From contig CP070653.1 of assembly GCA_020354665.1 (NCBI GenBank), positions 2,018,951-2,079,180 on the forward strand: 60,230 bases of DNA, written 5' to 3'. The notes below the pieces were generated by a model. The model made no database searches. It had not been told where the DNA came from and was given only the letters and a program-made list of their open reading frames with translations. Each line of letters opens with the position of its first letter. The first letter of the stretch is position 1. Position numbers and translations under genes: made by a program. Shown one piece after another: positions 34,366 to 43,387 of the stretch. Origin of the DNA: Burkholderiales bacterium (lineage in GTDB: Bacteria; Pseudomonadota; Gammaproteobacteria; Burkholderiales; Burkholderiaceae_C).

Positions 34366-36567
34366 ATGCCCGCCCACCGCGACATCCAGCTGCTGCGCGT
34401 GAATTACCTGCGCGGCCCCAACGTGTGGACCTACCGCCCCGTGCTCGAGGTCTGCCTCGACCTCGGCGAGCTCGAGGACTTCCCCTCGCACACGCTGCCC
34501 GGTTTCAACGACCGGCTCACTGCGATGCTGCCGGCGCTGGCCGAGCACCACTGCGGCGTCGGCGAGCGTGGCGGCTTCATCGAGCGGCTGCGCGAGGGCA
34601 CCTGGCTCGGCCACGCGCTCGAGCACGTCGTGATCGAGTTGCTCAACCTCGCCGGCATGCCCACCGGCTTCGGCCAGACGCGCAGCACCTCGCAGCGCGG
34701 CGTCTACCGAATGGTGTTTCGCGCACGCGACGAGACCGTCGCGCGGGTGACGCTCGCAGAAGGACACCAACTGCTGATGGCTGCGGTCAACGCGCTGCCG
34801 TTCGACGTCGGTGCGGCCGTGGGCCGCATCCGCGAGCACGTCGACAGCTTCTACTTCGGCCCGAGCACCGCGGCGATCGTGGCCGCCGCGACCGATCGGC
34901 GCATTCCATACCTGCGCCTCAACGACGGCAATCTCGTGCAACTGGGCCACGGCGCCCGGCAGCGCCGCATCTGGACGGCCGAGACCGACCGGACCAGCGC
35001 AATTGCCGAGGGCATCGCCGGCGACAAGGACCTGACCAAGACACTGCTGAAGGCGCTGGGCGTGCCGGTGCCCGAAGGCATCGTCGTCGACAGCCCCGCG
35101 GCCGCGTGGGCCGCGGCCGAGGATATCGGCGTGCCCGTCGTCGTCAAGCCGACCGATGGCAATCACGGCCGCGGCGTCACGCTCGACCTGCGCACGCGCG
35201 AGGAGATCGAGGCGGCCTACCTCGTCGCCCGGCGCCACGGCAGCGGCGTCATCGTCGAGCGCTTCGTCCCTGGCGACGAGCATCGGCTGCTTGTCGTCGG
35301 CGGTCACGTCGCGGCGGCGGCGCGCGGCGAGACGGCCTGGATCGTCGGCGACGGTCAGTCGACGGTCACCCAGCTGATCGACCACCAGATCAACTCCGAT
35401 CCGCGGCGCGGTCTCACCGAGGACTTCCCGCTGAATCGCATCCGGCTGGACGACGCGGTGGTCACGCTCGACCTGCAGCGTCAGGGGTTCAGCGGCGATG
35501 CGGTGCCCGAGAAAGGCCGCCGCGTGCTCGTGCAACGCAATGGCAACGTCGCGACGGACTGTACCGACGACGTCCACCCGGAAGTCGCGCGTGCAGTCAC
35601 GCTGGCCGCACGCGTGGTCGGGCTCGACATCGCGGGTGTCGACCTCGTCGCGAGCGACATCAGCCAGCCGCTGAAGGCCCAAGGCGGCGCGATCGTCGAG
35701 GTCAACGCGGGACCCGGCCTGCTGCCTCACCTGCACCCGGCCGAAGGCACGCCGCGACCGGTCGGCCGTGCGATCGTTGACCACCTGTTCGCACCGGGCG
35801 AAAGCGGGCGCATCCCGGTTGTCGGCGTGGCAGGCACACGAGGTACGGCAACGATTGCCCGCCTCGTTGCCTGGCTGGCGCACTTGAGCGGCCGCCGCAC
35901 CGGGCTCGCGTGCCGCGACGGCCTGTTCATCGGCACCCGGCAAGTTCAGGCGCAGGACAGCGCCAACTGGGAATCGGGACACCGCCTGCTGGTCAACCGC
36001 GACGTCGAGACGGTGGTGATCGAGAACGATGCCGCGGTCATCCTCGACGACGGCCTGGCCTACGACCGCTGTCGGGTCGGCATCGTGACCGATCTGGACG
36101 GATGGCAGGCGCTCGAGAAACACGACATCCACGAGGCCGCGCAGCTGCCCAAGGTGCTGCGTACGCAGATCGACGTCGTGCTCGACGACGGCGTGGGCGT
36201 GCTGCATGCGGCCGATCCGCGCATCGCGGAACTGGCCGGCCTGTGCGATGGCGAAGTGATCCTGTATGCAGCCGACCGCAACTGCGCAGCGCTCGTCGCG
36301 CACCGGGGCGCCGGACGGCGTGCGGTCAGCCTGCGCGGCGCGCGCGTCGTGCTGTGCCGCGGCCCGAGTGAAACGCCCTGCGCGGACCTGGCGGGGTTCA
36401 CGCAGCGCTGCACTGCAGCCTGCATCGATGCAACGCTGGCCGCCGACGTGCTGCTCGCGGCGGTCGCCGCGGCGTGGGCGCTGGAGCTGGGACCCGAGCT
36501 GATCACCGCCGGCGTCGAGACGTTCCAGCCAGCGCCGTCGCCCAGCGCCGGAATGGCGGGACATTGA
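34366..36567 (+). CDS. cphA': Cyanophycin synthetase-like protein CphA' with inactive-looking Mur-ligase domain
   Basis: This 733-aa CphA homologue shows the N-domain motif REGTWLGHALEHVVIELL with His83-Glu86-His87 (HxxEH), as in cyanobacterial CphA1. The ATP-grasp (Asp-adding) domain is intact: DKDLTKTLLKALGVPVP, VVVKPTDGNHGRGVTLDL, IVEVNAGPGLLPHLHP. The Mur-ligase part is damaged: the P-loop reads AGTRGTAT (489-496) without Lys, the ETARGGI motif reads ENDAAVI, the DHLG motif is lost, and the C-terminal ligase lobe is absent. Like CphA2-type proteins, it probably lacks Arg-adding activity. It starts 50 bases from the divergent ABC gene. Confidence 0.92.
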   Translation: MPAHRDIQLLRVNYLRGPNVWTYRPVLEVCLDLGELEDFPSHTLPGFNDRLTAMLPALAEHHCGVGERGGFIERLREGTWLGHALEHVVIELLNLAGMPTGFGQTRSTSQRGVYRMVFRARDETVARVTLAEGHQLLMAAVNALPFDVGAAVGRIREHVDSFYFGPSTAAIVAAATDRRIPYLRLNDGNLVQLGHGARQRRIWTAETDRTSAIAEGIAGDKDLTKTLLKALGVPVPEGIVVDSPAAAWAAAEDIGVPVVVKPTDGNHGRGVTLDLRTREEIEAAYLVARRHGSGVIVERFVPGDEHRLLVVGGHVAAAARGETAWIVGDGQSTVTQLIDHQINSDPRRGLTEDFPLNRIRLDDAVVTLDLQRQGFSGDAVPEKGRRVLVQRNGNVATDCTDDVHPEVARAVTLAARVVGLDIAGVDLVASDISQPLKAQGGAIVEVNAGPGLLPHLHPAEGTPRPVGRAIVDHLFAPGESGRIPVVGVAGTRGTATIARLVAWLAHLSGRRTGLACRDGLFIGTRQVQAQDSANWESGHRLLVNRDVETVVIENDAAVILDDGLAYDRCRVGIVTDLDGWQALEKHDIHEAAQLPKVLRTQIDVVLDDGVGVLHAADPRIAELAGLCDGEVILYAADRNCAALVAHRGAGRRAVSLRGARVVLCRGPSETPCADLAGFTQRCTAACIDATLAADVLLAAVAAAWALELGPELITAGVETFQPAPSPSAGMAGH

Positions 36568-36607
36568 CCTTGCACGACTCACCGATGCCGACCCGAGAAC
36601 AACCGCG

Positions 36608-39187
36608 ATGAACGTCTCGCGCATCCGGGCCCTGCGCGGTCCCAACCTGTGGAGCCGCAACACGGCGATCGAGGCCATCGTGCAATGCGAAGAAGCCGAG
36701 CGCTCGATCGCGGCGCTGCCAGGATTCGAGGCACGCTTGCGCGAGCTGTTTCCGACCATCGGCGCGTTGCCGGCCGCACGCGACAGCAGCGCCCTCTCGA
36801 TGGCGGATGCACTCGAAGCGGCGGCGCTCGCGCTGCAGGCGCAGGCAGGCTGTCCGGTCACGTTCAGTCGCACCACCGCCACGGTCGAGCCGGGCGTCTA
36901 TCAGGTGGTCGTCGAATACACCGAGGAGGACGTCGGCCGGCTGGCGATCGATTTCGCGTGCGCGTTGCTTGCGGCGGCGGCGGGCGGAGGCGATTTCGAC
37001 CTCGCCTCGGCAGTCACGCGGCTGCGTGAGCTTGACGAGGACATCCGGCTCGGGCCGAGCACCGGCGCGATCGTACAGGCCGCGGTGGCACGCGGCATTC
37101 CGTACCGGCGACTGACGCAGGGCAGCCTGGTGCAGTTCGGCTGGGGATCGCGGCAGCGGCGCATCCAGGCCGCCGAAGTCGACGCGACGAGCGCGGTGTC
37201 GGAGTCGATTGCGCAGGACAAGGAACTCACCAAGCAGCTGTTGCACGCTGCGGGCGTGCCGGTCCCGCTCGGCCGGCCGGTGGCCGACGTCGACGAGGGC
37301 TGGGCGGCAGCGTTGCAGCTTGGGCTGCCGGTGGTCGTGAAGCCGCAATTCGGCAACCAGGGCAAGGGGGTGACGGTCAACATCGTCGAGCGCGCGCACT
37401 TCGAGATCGCTTTTCGTGCTGCCGCGGAGGTCGGCACCGTGATCGTCGAAACCTACCTGCCCGGCGACGACTACCGCATGCTCGTCGTCGGCGACGAACT
37501 GGTGGCCGCCGCGCGGCGCGACCCGCCGCACGTCATCGGCGACGGCGAGCGCACGGTGCACGAGCTGATCGACGAGGTCAACAAGGATCCGCGACGCGGC
37601 GAAGGCCACGCCACGTCGCTGACCAAAATGCGGCTCGACGAGATCGCGGTGGCACGGCTTGGCGTGCAGGGATTGACACCCGACTCGGTACCCGAAAAGG
37701 GTCGCCGCGTGATCCTGCGCAACAACGCGAACCTCTCCACCGGCGGTACCGCGACCGACGTGACCGACGACGTGCACCCCGAGGTCGCCGCGCGCGCGGT
37801 GACCGCGGCGAAGATGATCGGTCTGCACGTTTGCGGCGTCGACGTCGTCTGTGAAAGCGTGCTGCGTCCGCTCGAGGAACAGCGTGGCGGCGTCGTGGAG
37901 GTCAATGCGGCGCCGGGGCTGCGCATGCACCTGGCGCCGTCGTTCGGCAAGGCCCGCGCGGTCGGCGACGCGATCGTCTCGCAGCTGTTCGCCCCCGGCG
38001 ACGATGGCCGCATTCCGGTGGTCGCGGTCACCGGCACCAACGGCAAGACGACGACGACACGCCTGATCGCCCACATGTTCGCCACCGGCGGACTGCGCAC
38101 CGGCATGACGCTGACCGATGGCGTTTTCGTCGGCAGCGATCAGATCGACAGCGGCGATTGCAGCGGGCCGCGCAGTGCGCGCAGTGTGCTGATGCATCCG
38201 GAGGTGGAGGCCGCGGTGTTCGAAACCGCGCGCGGCGGCATCCTGCGCGAGGGACTGGCGTTCGACCGCTGCCAGGTCGCGGTGGTCACCAACATCGGCG
38301 GCGGCGACCACCTGGGACTCAACTACATCACCACCGTCGAGGACTTGGCGGTGCTCAAGCGGGTGATCGTCGCCAACGTGGCGCCGTCGGGCTACGCGGT
38401 GCTCAACGCCGCCGACCCGATCGTCGCGGCGATGGCCTCCGTCTGCCCCGCTCAGGTGATCTACTTCGCCCGCGACCCGCACCACCCACTGCTCGCGACC
38501 CACCGCGCGCAGGGCAAGCGAACGGTGTGCGTCGACGGCGATGCGATCGTTGCCGCCGAGGGTTCGTGGCGCGAGCGCATCGCGCTGGCTGAAGCGCCGA
38601 TCACGCGGGGCGGAACGATCGGTTTCCAGGTCGAGAACGTGATGGCGGCCGTCGCCGCAGCCTGGGGGGTCGGGATGCACTGGGACGCGATGCGCCGCGG
38701 GCTCGCGAGCTTCGTCGCCGATCGCAACACCGCCCCCGGCCGCTTCAACGTCATGGACTACCGCGGCGCGACCGTGATTGCCGACTACGGTCACAACGCC
38801 GACGCGATCCGCGCGCTGGTTGCAGCCGTGGAAACGATGCCGGCCCGGCACCGCAGCATTGTCATCAGCGGCGCCGGCGACCGCCGCGACGAGGACCTGC
38901 GCGCACAGTCGACGACTCTTGGCGCTGCTTTCGACGAGGTGATCCTCTACGAGGACGCGTGCCAGCGTGGCCGCGCGGCGGGCGAGGTGATTGCGTTGCT
39001 GCGCGAGGGGCTGGTCGGTGCGAGCCGCGCGCGGCATGTTGAGGAAATCCGCGGCGAGTTCGTCGCCATCGACCGCGCGCTCGAGCGGTTGCAGCCGGGT
39101 GATCTGTGTCTTGTGCTCGTCGATCAGGTCGAGGAAGCGCTCGCGCACCTCGCACAGCGTGTCGCCGAAGCCACCCTGACGGCTTGA
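36608..39187 (+). CDS. cphA: Cyanophycin synthetase
   Basis: This 859-aa enzyme builds cyanophycin (poly-Asp backbone with Arg side chains) using two ATP-dependent ligations. The ATP-grasp domain has DKELTKQLLHAAGVPVP and VVVKPQFGNQGKGVTVNI. The Mur-ligase domain is complete: P-loop VTGTNGKTTTTRLIAH with Lys480, VFETARGGILREGLAFD, GGGDHLGLNY, and the C-terminal lobe DYGHNADAIRALVAAV with GAGDRRDEDL. In the N-domain, the HxxEH site is lost (Asp67, Glu70, Ala71 at the aligned place), so primer-generating hydrolysis is unlikely in this chain. It follows cphA' by 40 bases, and the pair is probably one transcript. Confidence 0.95.
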   Translation: MNVSRIRALRGPNLWSRNTAIEAIVQCEEAERSIAALPGFEARLRELFPTIGALPAARDSSALSMADALEAAALALQAQAGCPVTFSRTTATVEPGVYQVVVEYTEEDVGRLAIDFACALLAAAAGGGDFDLASAVTRLRELDEDIRLGPSTGAIVQAAVARGIPYRRLTQGSLVQFGWGSRQRRIQAAEVDATSAVSESIAQDKELTKQLLHAAGVPVPLGRPVADVDEGWAAALQLGLPVVVKPQFGNQGKGVTVNIVERAHFEIAFRAAAEVGTVIVETYLPGDDYRMLVVGDELVAAARRDPPHVIGDGERTVHELIDEVNKDPRRGEGHATSLTKMRLDEIAVARLGVQGLTPDSVPEKGRRVILRNNANLSTGGTATDVTDDVHPEVAARAVTAAKMIGLHVCGVDVVCESVLRPLEEQRGGVVEVNAAPGLRMHLAPSFGKARAVGDAIVSQLFAPGDDGRIPVVAVTGTNGKTTTTRLIAHMFATGGLRTGMTLTDGVFVGSDQIDSGDCSGPRSARSVLMHPEVEAAVFETARGGILREGLAFDRCQVAVVTNIGGGDHLGLNYITTVEDLAVLKRVIVANVAPSGYAVLNAADPIVAAMASVCPAQVIYFARDPHHPLLATHRAQGKRTVCVDGDAIVAAEGSWRERIALAEAPITRGGTIGFQVENVMAAVAAAWGVGMHWDAMRRGLASFVADRNTAPGRFNVMDYRGATVIADYGHNADAIRALVAAVETMPARHRSIVISGAGDRRDEDLRAQSTTLGAAFDEVILYEDACQRGRAAGEVIALLREGLVGASRARHVEEIRGEFVAIDRALERLQPGDLCLVLVDQVEEALAHLAQRVAEATLTA

Positions 39188-39194
39188 GGCGCTG

Positions 39195-39665
39195 TCAGTA
39201 GATCCAGGGCAGGAAGCGCCAGGTGCGCGCGCGGTAGCCGTCGTAGTCGACGTGCGCCTGTGCCAGCCAGCGTTCCTCGAGCGTCGCCTTGGCCTGCAGT
39301 ACACCTGCCAGCACGCCGGCGGCCAGCCAGGCCCATGTCGAGCGCGACGCCCACGCCGCAGCGGCGGCACAGATGATCACGCATGTGTACATCGGGTGGC
39401 GGATCCACCGGTACGGCCCTTCGCGCACGAGGCGCCCGCCGACGCGGGGCGCGGGGTGGACGTTGAAATTGCCCGGGCGGTTCGCAGTGAGCGCCCAGCC
39501 ACCCACCGCCAGGCCGATGGCCGCGAGCAGCACCGCCGCGAGCGGCGCCCGTCCCTGCACGAACGGCGGCACGCCGATCGCGCCGAGCGCAGCGATCAGC
39601 GCGAACTGCAGCGCGACGAGCCAGTGGCCGCGCCGGTCGCCACGATGGTCATCGCCTGCGGTCAT
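39195..39665 (-). CDS. Isoprenylcysteine carboxyl methyltransferase-like membrane protein
   Basis: This 156-aa protein has about four membrane helices and the C-terminal motif REGPYRWIRHPMYTCVI, which with ATLEERWLAQAHVDYDGYRART forms the SAM-binding region of the ICMT/PEMT-like family. The bacterial members methylate unknown small lipids or proteins; no substrate can be named. The start ATG 39665 gives a short hydrophilic lead (MTAGDDHRGDRRGH) before the first helix. A longer frame adds an unlikely N-terminus. It converges with cphA across 7 bases, so it is not part of the cph transcript. Confidence 0.82.
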   Translation of the reverse strand: MTAGDDHRGDRRGHWLVALQFALIAALGAIGVPPFVQGRAPLAAVLLAAIGLAVGGWALTANRPGNFNVHPAPRVGGRLVREGPYRWIRHPMYTCVIICAAAAAWASRSTWAWLAAGVLAGVLQAKATLEERWLAQAHVDYDGYRARTWRFLPWIY

Positions 39666-39788
39666 CTTCGCCGTCGGCTCGTCCCGTAAGACCGAGAAAT
39701 GGACTGCGCACCGGGCCTGCAAGGGCGCGCTGCCACGATCGCCGACGACGGCGGGAACGTCCGCCGCCGGCCTGCTGCGACGCCGGCC

Positions 39789-40277
39789 TCACGACTGCGG
39801 CGGCGGGATCGCTCGGTCGAGTTTGTCTTCGACCTCGCCGACGTAGGCCGTCAGCGTGCGCGTCGATTCGGCGAGCCGGTCCTGCAGCTGCGACTCGAGC
39901 CCTTCGATGCGCGCGGAGACCTCGCGCGTGCCCGCCGCCGCCTGCGCTTCGATGCGGCGCATCTCGCCTTCGAGGAACGTACGCAACTCGGTGAAGCGCG
40001 AGGCCTCGGCCGTGTCGGCCAGCTCGCGCTGCGCCTTCAGCTCCTTGGCGTAGCGCCGCGCCTCGGCGATCACGCCGGCCTGCTGGAACACGATGTAACC
40101 GAGGAACAGCAGCGAGATCACGCCGATGGCGATCAGCAGCATCAGGCCGAGCGGCGCCTGCACCTGCGTGAAGCCGATGGTCAGCAACGTCGGCGCCGTG
40201 AAGGCGGCCCAGTTCACCACCGCGAACGCCGCGAGCAGCGCCAGCACCAGGATGAGAAGCAAGGATCTTGCGCGCAT
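39789..40277 (-). CDS. LapA-like (DUF1049) membrane protein with coiled-coil tail
   Basis: This 162-aa protein has two membrane helices near the start (about 4-24 and 38-58; LGLMLLIAIGVISLLFLGYIV) and then a long charged helical region (ARRYAKELKAQRELADTAEA onward), ending LDRAIPPPQS. The two-helix plus coiled-coil form is that of LapA/DUF1049 proteins, which in E. coli (LapA) work with LapB in controlling lipopolysaccharide synthesis. Whether this one does so is unclear. ATG 40277 follows GGGAGC; an upstream frame start has no ribosome site. It is divergent from the MlaE fusion gene. Confidence 0.72.
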   Translation of the reverse strand: MRARSLLLILVLALLAAFAVVNWAAFTAPTLLTIGFTQVQAPLGLMLLIAIGVISLLFLGYIVFQQAGVIAEARRYAKELKAQRELADTAEASRFTELRTFLEGEMRRIEAQAAAGTREVSARIEGLESQLQDRLAESTRTLTAYVGEVEDKLDRAIPPPQS

Positions 40278-40451
40278 CGTCGCTCCCTTTGTTGTCGGCA
40301 TCGTACCCGTCAGCCGAGCCATTGGGACGTGACGGCACCGCTATGCTCGGACTTTGCCGGGTCCACGGCATCGGGCGCATCCCTTGGCCGGCGTCCGCGC
40401 GGCCCGGAGACCGCTCGCGCCCGCCCATGCCCTTCCGCCTCGCATCGCGTC

Positions 40452-41567
40452 ATGTCTGAGTCGCCCTGGTTCCGGTTCGAGTCCGACGGATCGCGCGCGA
40501 CCTTGCATCTCACCGGTGCGTGGCGACTCGCGAACCTGGCACAGATTGACGCCGCGCTCGCGACACTGGCGCTGCCGCGCGAGTTGACGATCGACGCGAG
40601 CGCGATCGAGGCGCTCGATTCCGCCTGCGCGATGGTGCTGTTGCGGCGGCTCGAGCGATCGCGCGCCGACCAGCCAACAACATGGGCTGGACTCAGCGAC
40701 GTGAACAGCCGCATCGTCGAGCGGGTGCGGGCCCGCCTCGGCGCTGCCTCGGTCCGTCCCCCGCGCCGCGGCGGCGGCCTCCTTGCTTACGTCGGCGCTC
40801 AGTCGACCGCGATTTTCGCGCTGCTGCACGGCCACCTCGCGTTCCTGGGCGCGACGGTCGCGGCGCTCGGCGCGGTCGTCGCGCGTCCCGCGCGGCTGCG
40901 CGGGCGCGAGTGGACGGTGCAGCTCGAGCAGACTGGCTTGAACGCGATTCCGGTGGTGGCGTTGGTGACGTCGCTGATCGGTGTGGTGGTGGCTTACCTG
41001 CTCGCGCTGCAAGCGGAGAAATACGGCGCCAACATCTTCGTCGTCGACGGCGTGGGCATCGGCGCGACGCGCGAATTCGCGCCGATCATCGTCGCCATCA
41101 TCGTCGCCGGGCGCTCGGGCGCCGCGTTCACGGCGCAGCTCGGGTCGATGCGGCTCACCGAGGAGATCGACGCGATCCGCACGCTCGGCCTGGCACCGAT
41201 GCAGGTACTGGTCGTCCCGCGCGTGCTGGCGCTGATGATCGCGCTGCCCCTGCTGGTGTTCGTCGGCGACGTGATGAGCCTGATCGGTGCGATGACGATC
41301 ACCGGCACGATGCTCGACATCACGCCGGTGGCCTTCCTTGCCCGCCTACGCGAGGCGCTCGACGTGCGCCACGTGCTGGTCGGCCTGGCCAAGGCACCGG
41401 TGTTCGCGCTGGTGATCGCGGTCATCGGCACGCGCATGGGGATGACGGTCGGGCGCGACACACGGGCGGTCGGCTCGGCGACGACGTCGACGGTCGTGCA
41501 GAGCATCGTTGCGGTGATTCTGCTCGATGCGGCGTTTGCGGTCCTGCTGCAGGCCCTGGAGCTGTGA
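40452..41567 (+). CDS. MlaE-type lipid ABC permease fused to an N-terminal STAS domain
   Basis: This 371-aa inner-membrane protein starts with a STAS domain (about 1-95), seen in ATLHLTGAWRLANLAQIDAA and ELTIDASAIEALDSACAMVL, which corresponds to free-standing MlaB. The permease follows with about five helices. Its family marks are VALVTSLIGVVVAYLLALQ, REFAPIIVAIIVAGRSGAAF, AQLGSMRLTEEIDAIRTLG and KAPVFALVIAVIGTRMGM. It should form, with MlaF and MlaD, a transporter moving phospholipid or another lipid between the membranes. ATG 40452 gives a clean MSESPWFRFESDG start; the frame is open upstream without support. Confidence 0.9.
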   Translation: MSESPWFRFESDGSRATLHLTGAWRLANLAQIDAALATLALPRELTIDASAIEALDSACAMVLLRRLERSRADQPTTWAGLSDVNSRIVERVRARLGAASVRPPRRGGGLLAYVGAQSTAIFALLHGHLAFLGATVAALGAVVARPARLRGREWTVQLEQTGLNAIPVVALVTSLIGVVVAYLLALQAEKYGANIFVVDGVGIGATREFAPIIVAIIVAGRSGAAFTAQLGSMRLTEEIDAIRTLGLAPMQVLVVPRVLALMIALPLLVFVGDVMSLIGAMTITGTMLDITPVAFLARLREALDVRHVLVGLAKAPVFALVIAVIGTRMGMTVGRDTRAVGSATTSTVVQSIVAVILLDAAFAVLLQALEL

Positions 41568-41568
41568 G

Positions 41569-42405
41569 ATGACACCCCCCGCCGCCCCTCGATCGTCGGC
41601 GGCCGCCGCGCAGCCGACGTCGCCCGTGATCTCCAACGGTGCGGCGGTGATCGACGTCGATGGCGTGGTCACGCGCTTCGGCGCGCAGACGATCCACGAC
41701 GGCGTGTCGTTCCAGGTCCAGCGGGGCACGCTGGTTGCGCTGATTGGCGGCAGCGGCACCGGAAAGTCCGTGCTGCTGCGTGAAATGATCGGCCTGCACC
41801 CACCGACCGCCGGACGCGTGCGGCTGCTCGGCACCGACATGTGGGCGGCGTCGCCGCAGGCCATCGATGCGGTGCGTCGGCGCTTCGGCATGACGTTCCA
41901 GGACGGGGCGCTGTTCTCGTCGCTGACCGTTGCGCAGAACGTCGCGGTGCCGCTGCGGGAACACACACGCCTTGCTGCGCAGACCATCGACCAGTTGGTT
42001 GCGCTGCGTCTGGTGCAGGCGGGACTGTCTGCCGACGCAGGGGCGAAGATGCCGAGCGAGCTGTCCGGCGGCATGCGCAAGCGTGCGGCGATCGCCCGAG
42101 CGATCGCGCTGGAGCCCGAAGTCCTGTTTCTCGACGAGCCCACGTCGGGCCTCGACCCGATCACGGCACGCGCGTTTGATCGGCTCGTCCGCTCGCTCGT
42201 CGACGATCTGGGCATCACGGTGTTTCTCGTCACCCACGACCTGGACACGCTGCTCGCGGTGGTCGACCGGGTGATCGTGCTGGCGCGCGGCCGCGTGCTC
42301 GCAGATGGTCCGATCGACGACGTGATGAATGTCGACGACGCGTGGATTCGCGAGTATTTCTCGGTCCGTAGAATGGCCGGCGGAGACGAGCCCGATGGAA
42401 GCTGA
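41569..42405 (+). CDS. Lipid ABC transporter ATP-binding protein (MlaF-like)
   Basis: This 278-aa ATPase carries Walker A GGSGTGKS (60-67), Q-loop FGMTFQDGALFSS, signature LSGGMRKRAAIARAI, Walker B VLFLDEPTSGLDP and the switch His in VTHDLDTLLA. LSGGMRKR and the GxLF..L pattern are typical of MlaF. The first about 25 residues are Ala/Pro/Ser-rich. It begins one base after the MlaE-fusion stop codon (TGAGATG), and its end overlaps the MlaD gene by 11 bases. It energises the permease. Confidence 0.93.
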   Translation: MTPPAAPRSSAAAAQPTSPVISNGAAVIDVDGVVTRFGAQTIHDGVSFQVQRGTLVALIGGSGTGKSVLLREMIGLHPPTAGRVRLLGTDMWAASPQAIDAVRRRFGMTFQDGALFSSLTVAQNVAVPLREHTRLAAQTIDQLVALRLVQAGLSADAGAKMPSELSGGMRKRAAIARAIALEPEVLFLDEPTSGLDPITARAFDRLVRSLVDDLGITVFLVTHDLDTLLAVVDRVIVLARGRVLADGPIDDVMNVDDAWIREYFSVRRMAGGDEPDGS

Positions 42406-43387
42406 AGCGCGCTACACCTACGTCGGCGCCGCGGTGCTCTTGCTGATCGCCGCGCTCGTGGCCGGCGTCGTCTGGCTCAAGGACGTCGGCGGCCGCGGAT
42501 CGTATTACCGCTACGCGATCTATTTCGAGCACCAGGCGCTCGACGGCTTGCAGATCGGCGCCGACGTCAACGTCCGCGGCATCAAGGTCGGCCGCGTCGA
42601 GGACTACGCCCTCTCGGACGACAAGCTCAACCGCGTGCTCGTCGAGATACGGGTCGACCGGCGCGTTCCGGTGCGCACCAACACGGTTGCGGTGATCACG
42701 CGCAACTTCGTGACCGGCATCGCGTCGATCGCGCTCGTGCACCGCGAACCGCCCGGCAAGCCACTGGTGGAGGCCACCGCCGAAGGGGATACCTATCCGG
42801 TCATCCGCGAGGGCCGCTCGGACATCGACGAGATCGCCGGGCGGGTCAGCCAGGTCGGCGAACAGGCCGCCGCTGCGCTGGCCAGCATCAACCACCTGCT
42901 GACGCCGCAGAACCGCGAGGTCGTGATGGACACGGTGCGCAACCTGCGCGATCTGTCGGCCGGCCTGACCCAGCGGCTGGCGGCGCTCGACCGCACGCTC
43001 GACCGCGCCGGGGCTGCCGCCGCATCGATCGGCGCCGCGGCCGGCCGGCTCGGCGAAGCCGGCGAGCGGGTCGCACGCGTGGCCGAACACGCCGGCGGCC
43101 GTCTCGAGGCGTCGCTCGAGCAAACCGAACGCACGCTCGCCGATGCGCGCAGCGCAATCGATCGCGTCGCGACCTCGCTCGACACGGTGGCGCGGCAGGC
43201 GGGCGCGACGGCGGGCCGGCTCGAGCAATCGGCTGGCCACGTCGACGACCAGCTGACCGCGGCGATGTCCGAGTTGCGCCTGAGCATGGAGGCGGCCACT
43301 CGCGTCCTCGACCGACTGCGCGACCCGCGCGCTGCGCTGCTGGGCCCCGGCAGCGAGCAGCTCGGGCCAGGCGAGCGCAAGCCATGA
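42395..43387 (+). CDS. MCE-domain protein (MlaD/PqiB-like)
   Basis: This 330-aa protein is anchored by one N-terminal helix (about 9-28) with the MCE domain in the periplasm (about 38-120, DGLQIGADVNVRGIKVGRV, VRTNTVAVITRNFVTGIASI). The C-terminal 180 residues form a long helical region of Ala-, Arg- and Asp-rich repeats (RTLDRAGAAAASIGAAAGRL), as in MCE proteins that make periplasm-spanning tubes. Hexameric rings of this kind bind lipids between the two membranes. It overlaps mlaF by 11 bases and the lipoprotein gene by 4. Confidence 0.92.
   Translation: MEAEARYTYVGAAVLLLIAALVAGVVWLKDVGGRGSYYRYAIYFEHQALDGLQIGADVNVRGIKVGRVEDYALSDDKLNRVLVEIRVDRRVPVRTNTVAVITRNFVTGIASIALVHREPPGKPLVEATAEGDTYPVIREGRSDIDEIAGRVSQVGEQAAAALASINHLLTPQNREVVMDTVRNLRDLSAGLTQRLAALDRTLDRAGAAAASIGAAAGRLGEAGERVARVAEHAGGRLEASLEQTERTLADARSAIDRVATSLDTVARQAGATAGRLEQSAGHVDDQLTAAMSELRLSMEAATRVLDRLRDPRAALLGPGSEQLGPGERKP

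Noticed and set aside
34081..39370. Two long minus-strand frames opposite cphA' and cphA
   Set aside because: Same GC artefact; the cyanophycin synthetase motifs are all on the plus strand.
39749..39766. CGGCGG/CCGCCG dyad between the ICMT-like and LapA-like genes
   Set aside because: Short GC dyad expected by chance in this composition, with no T-run.
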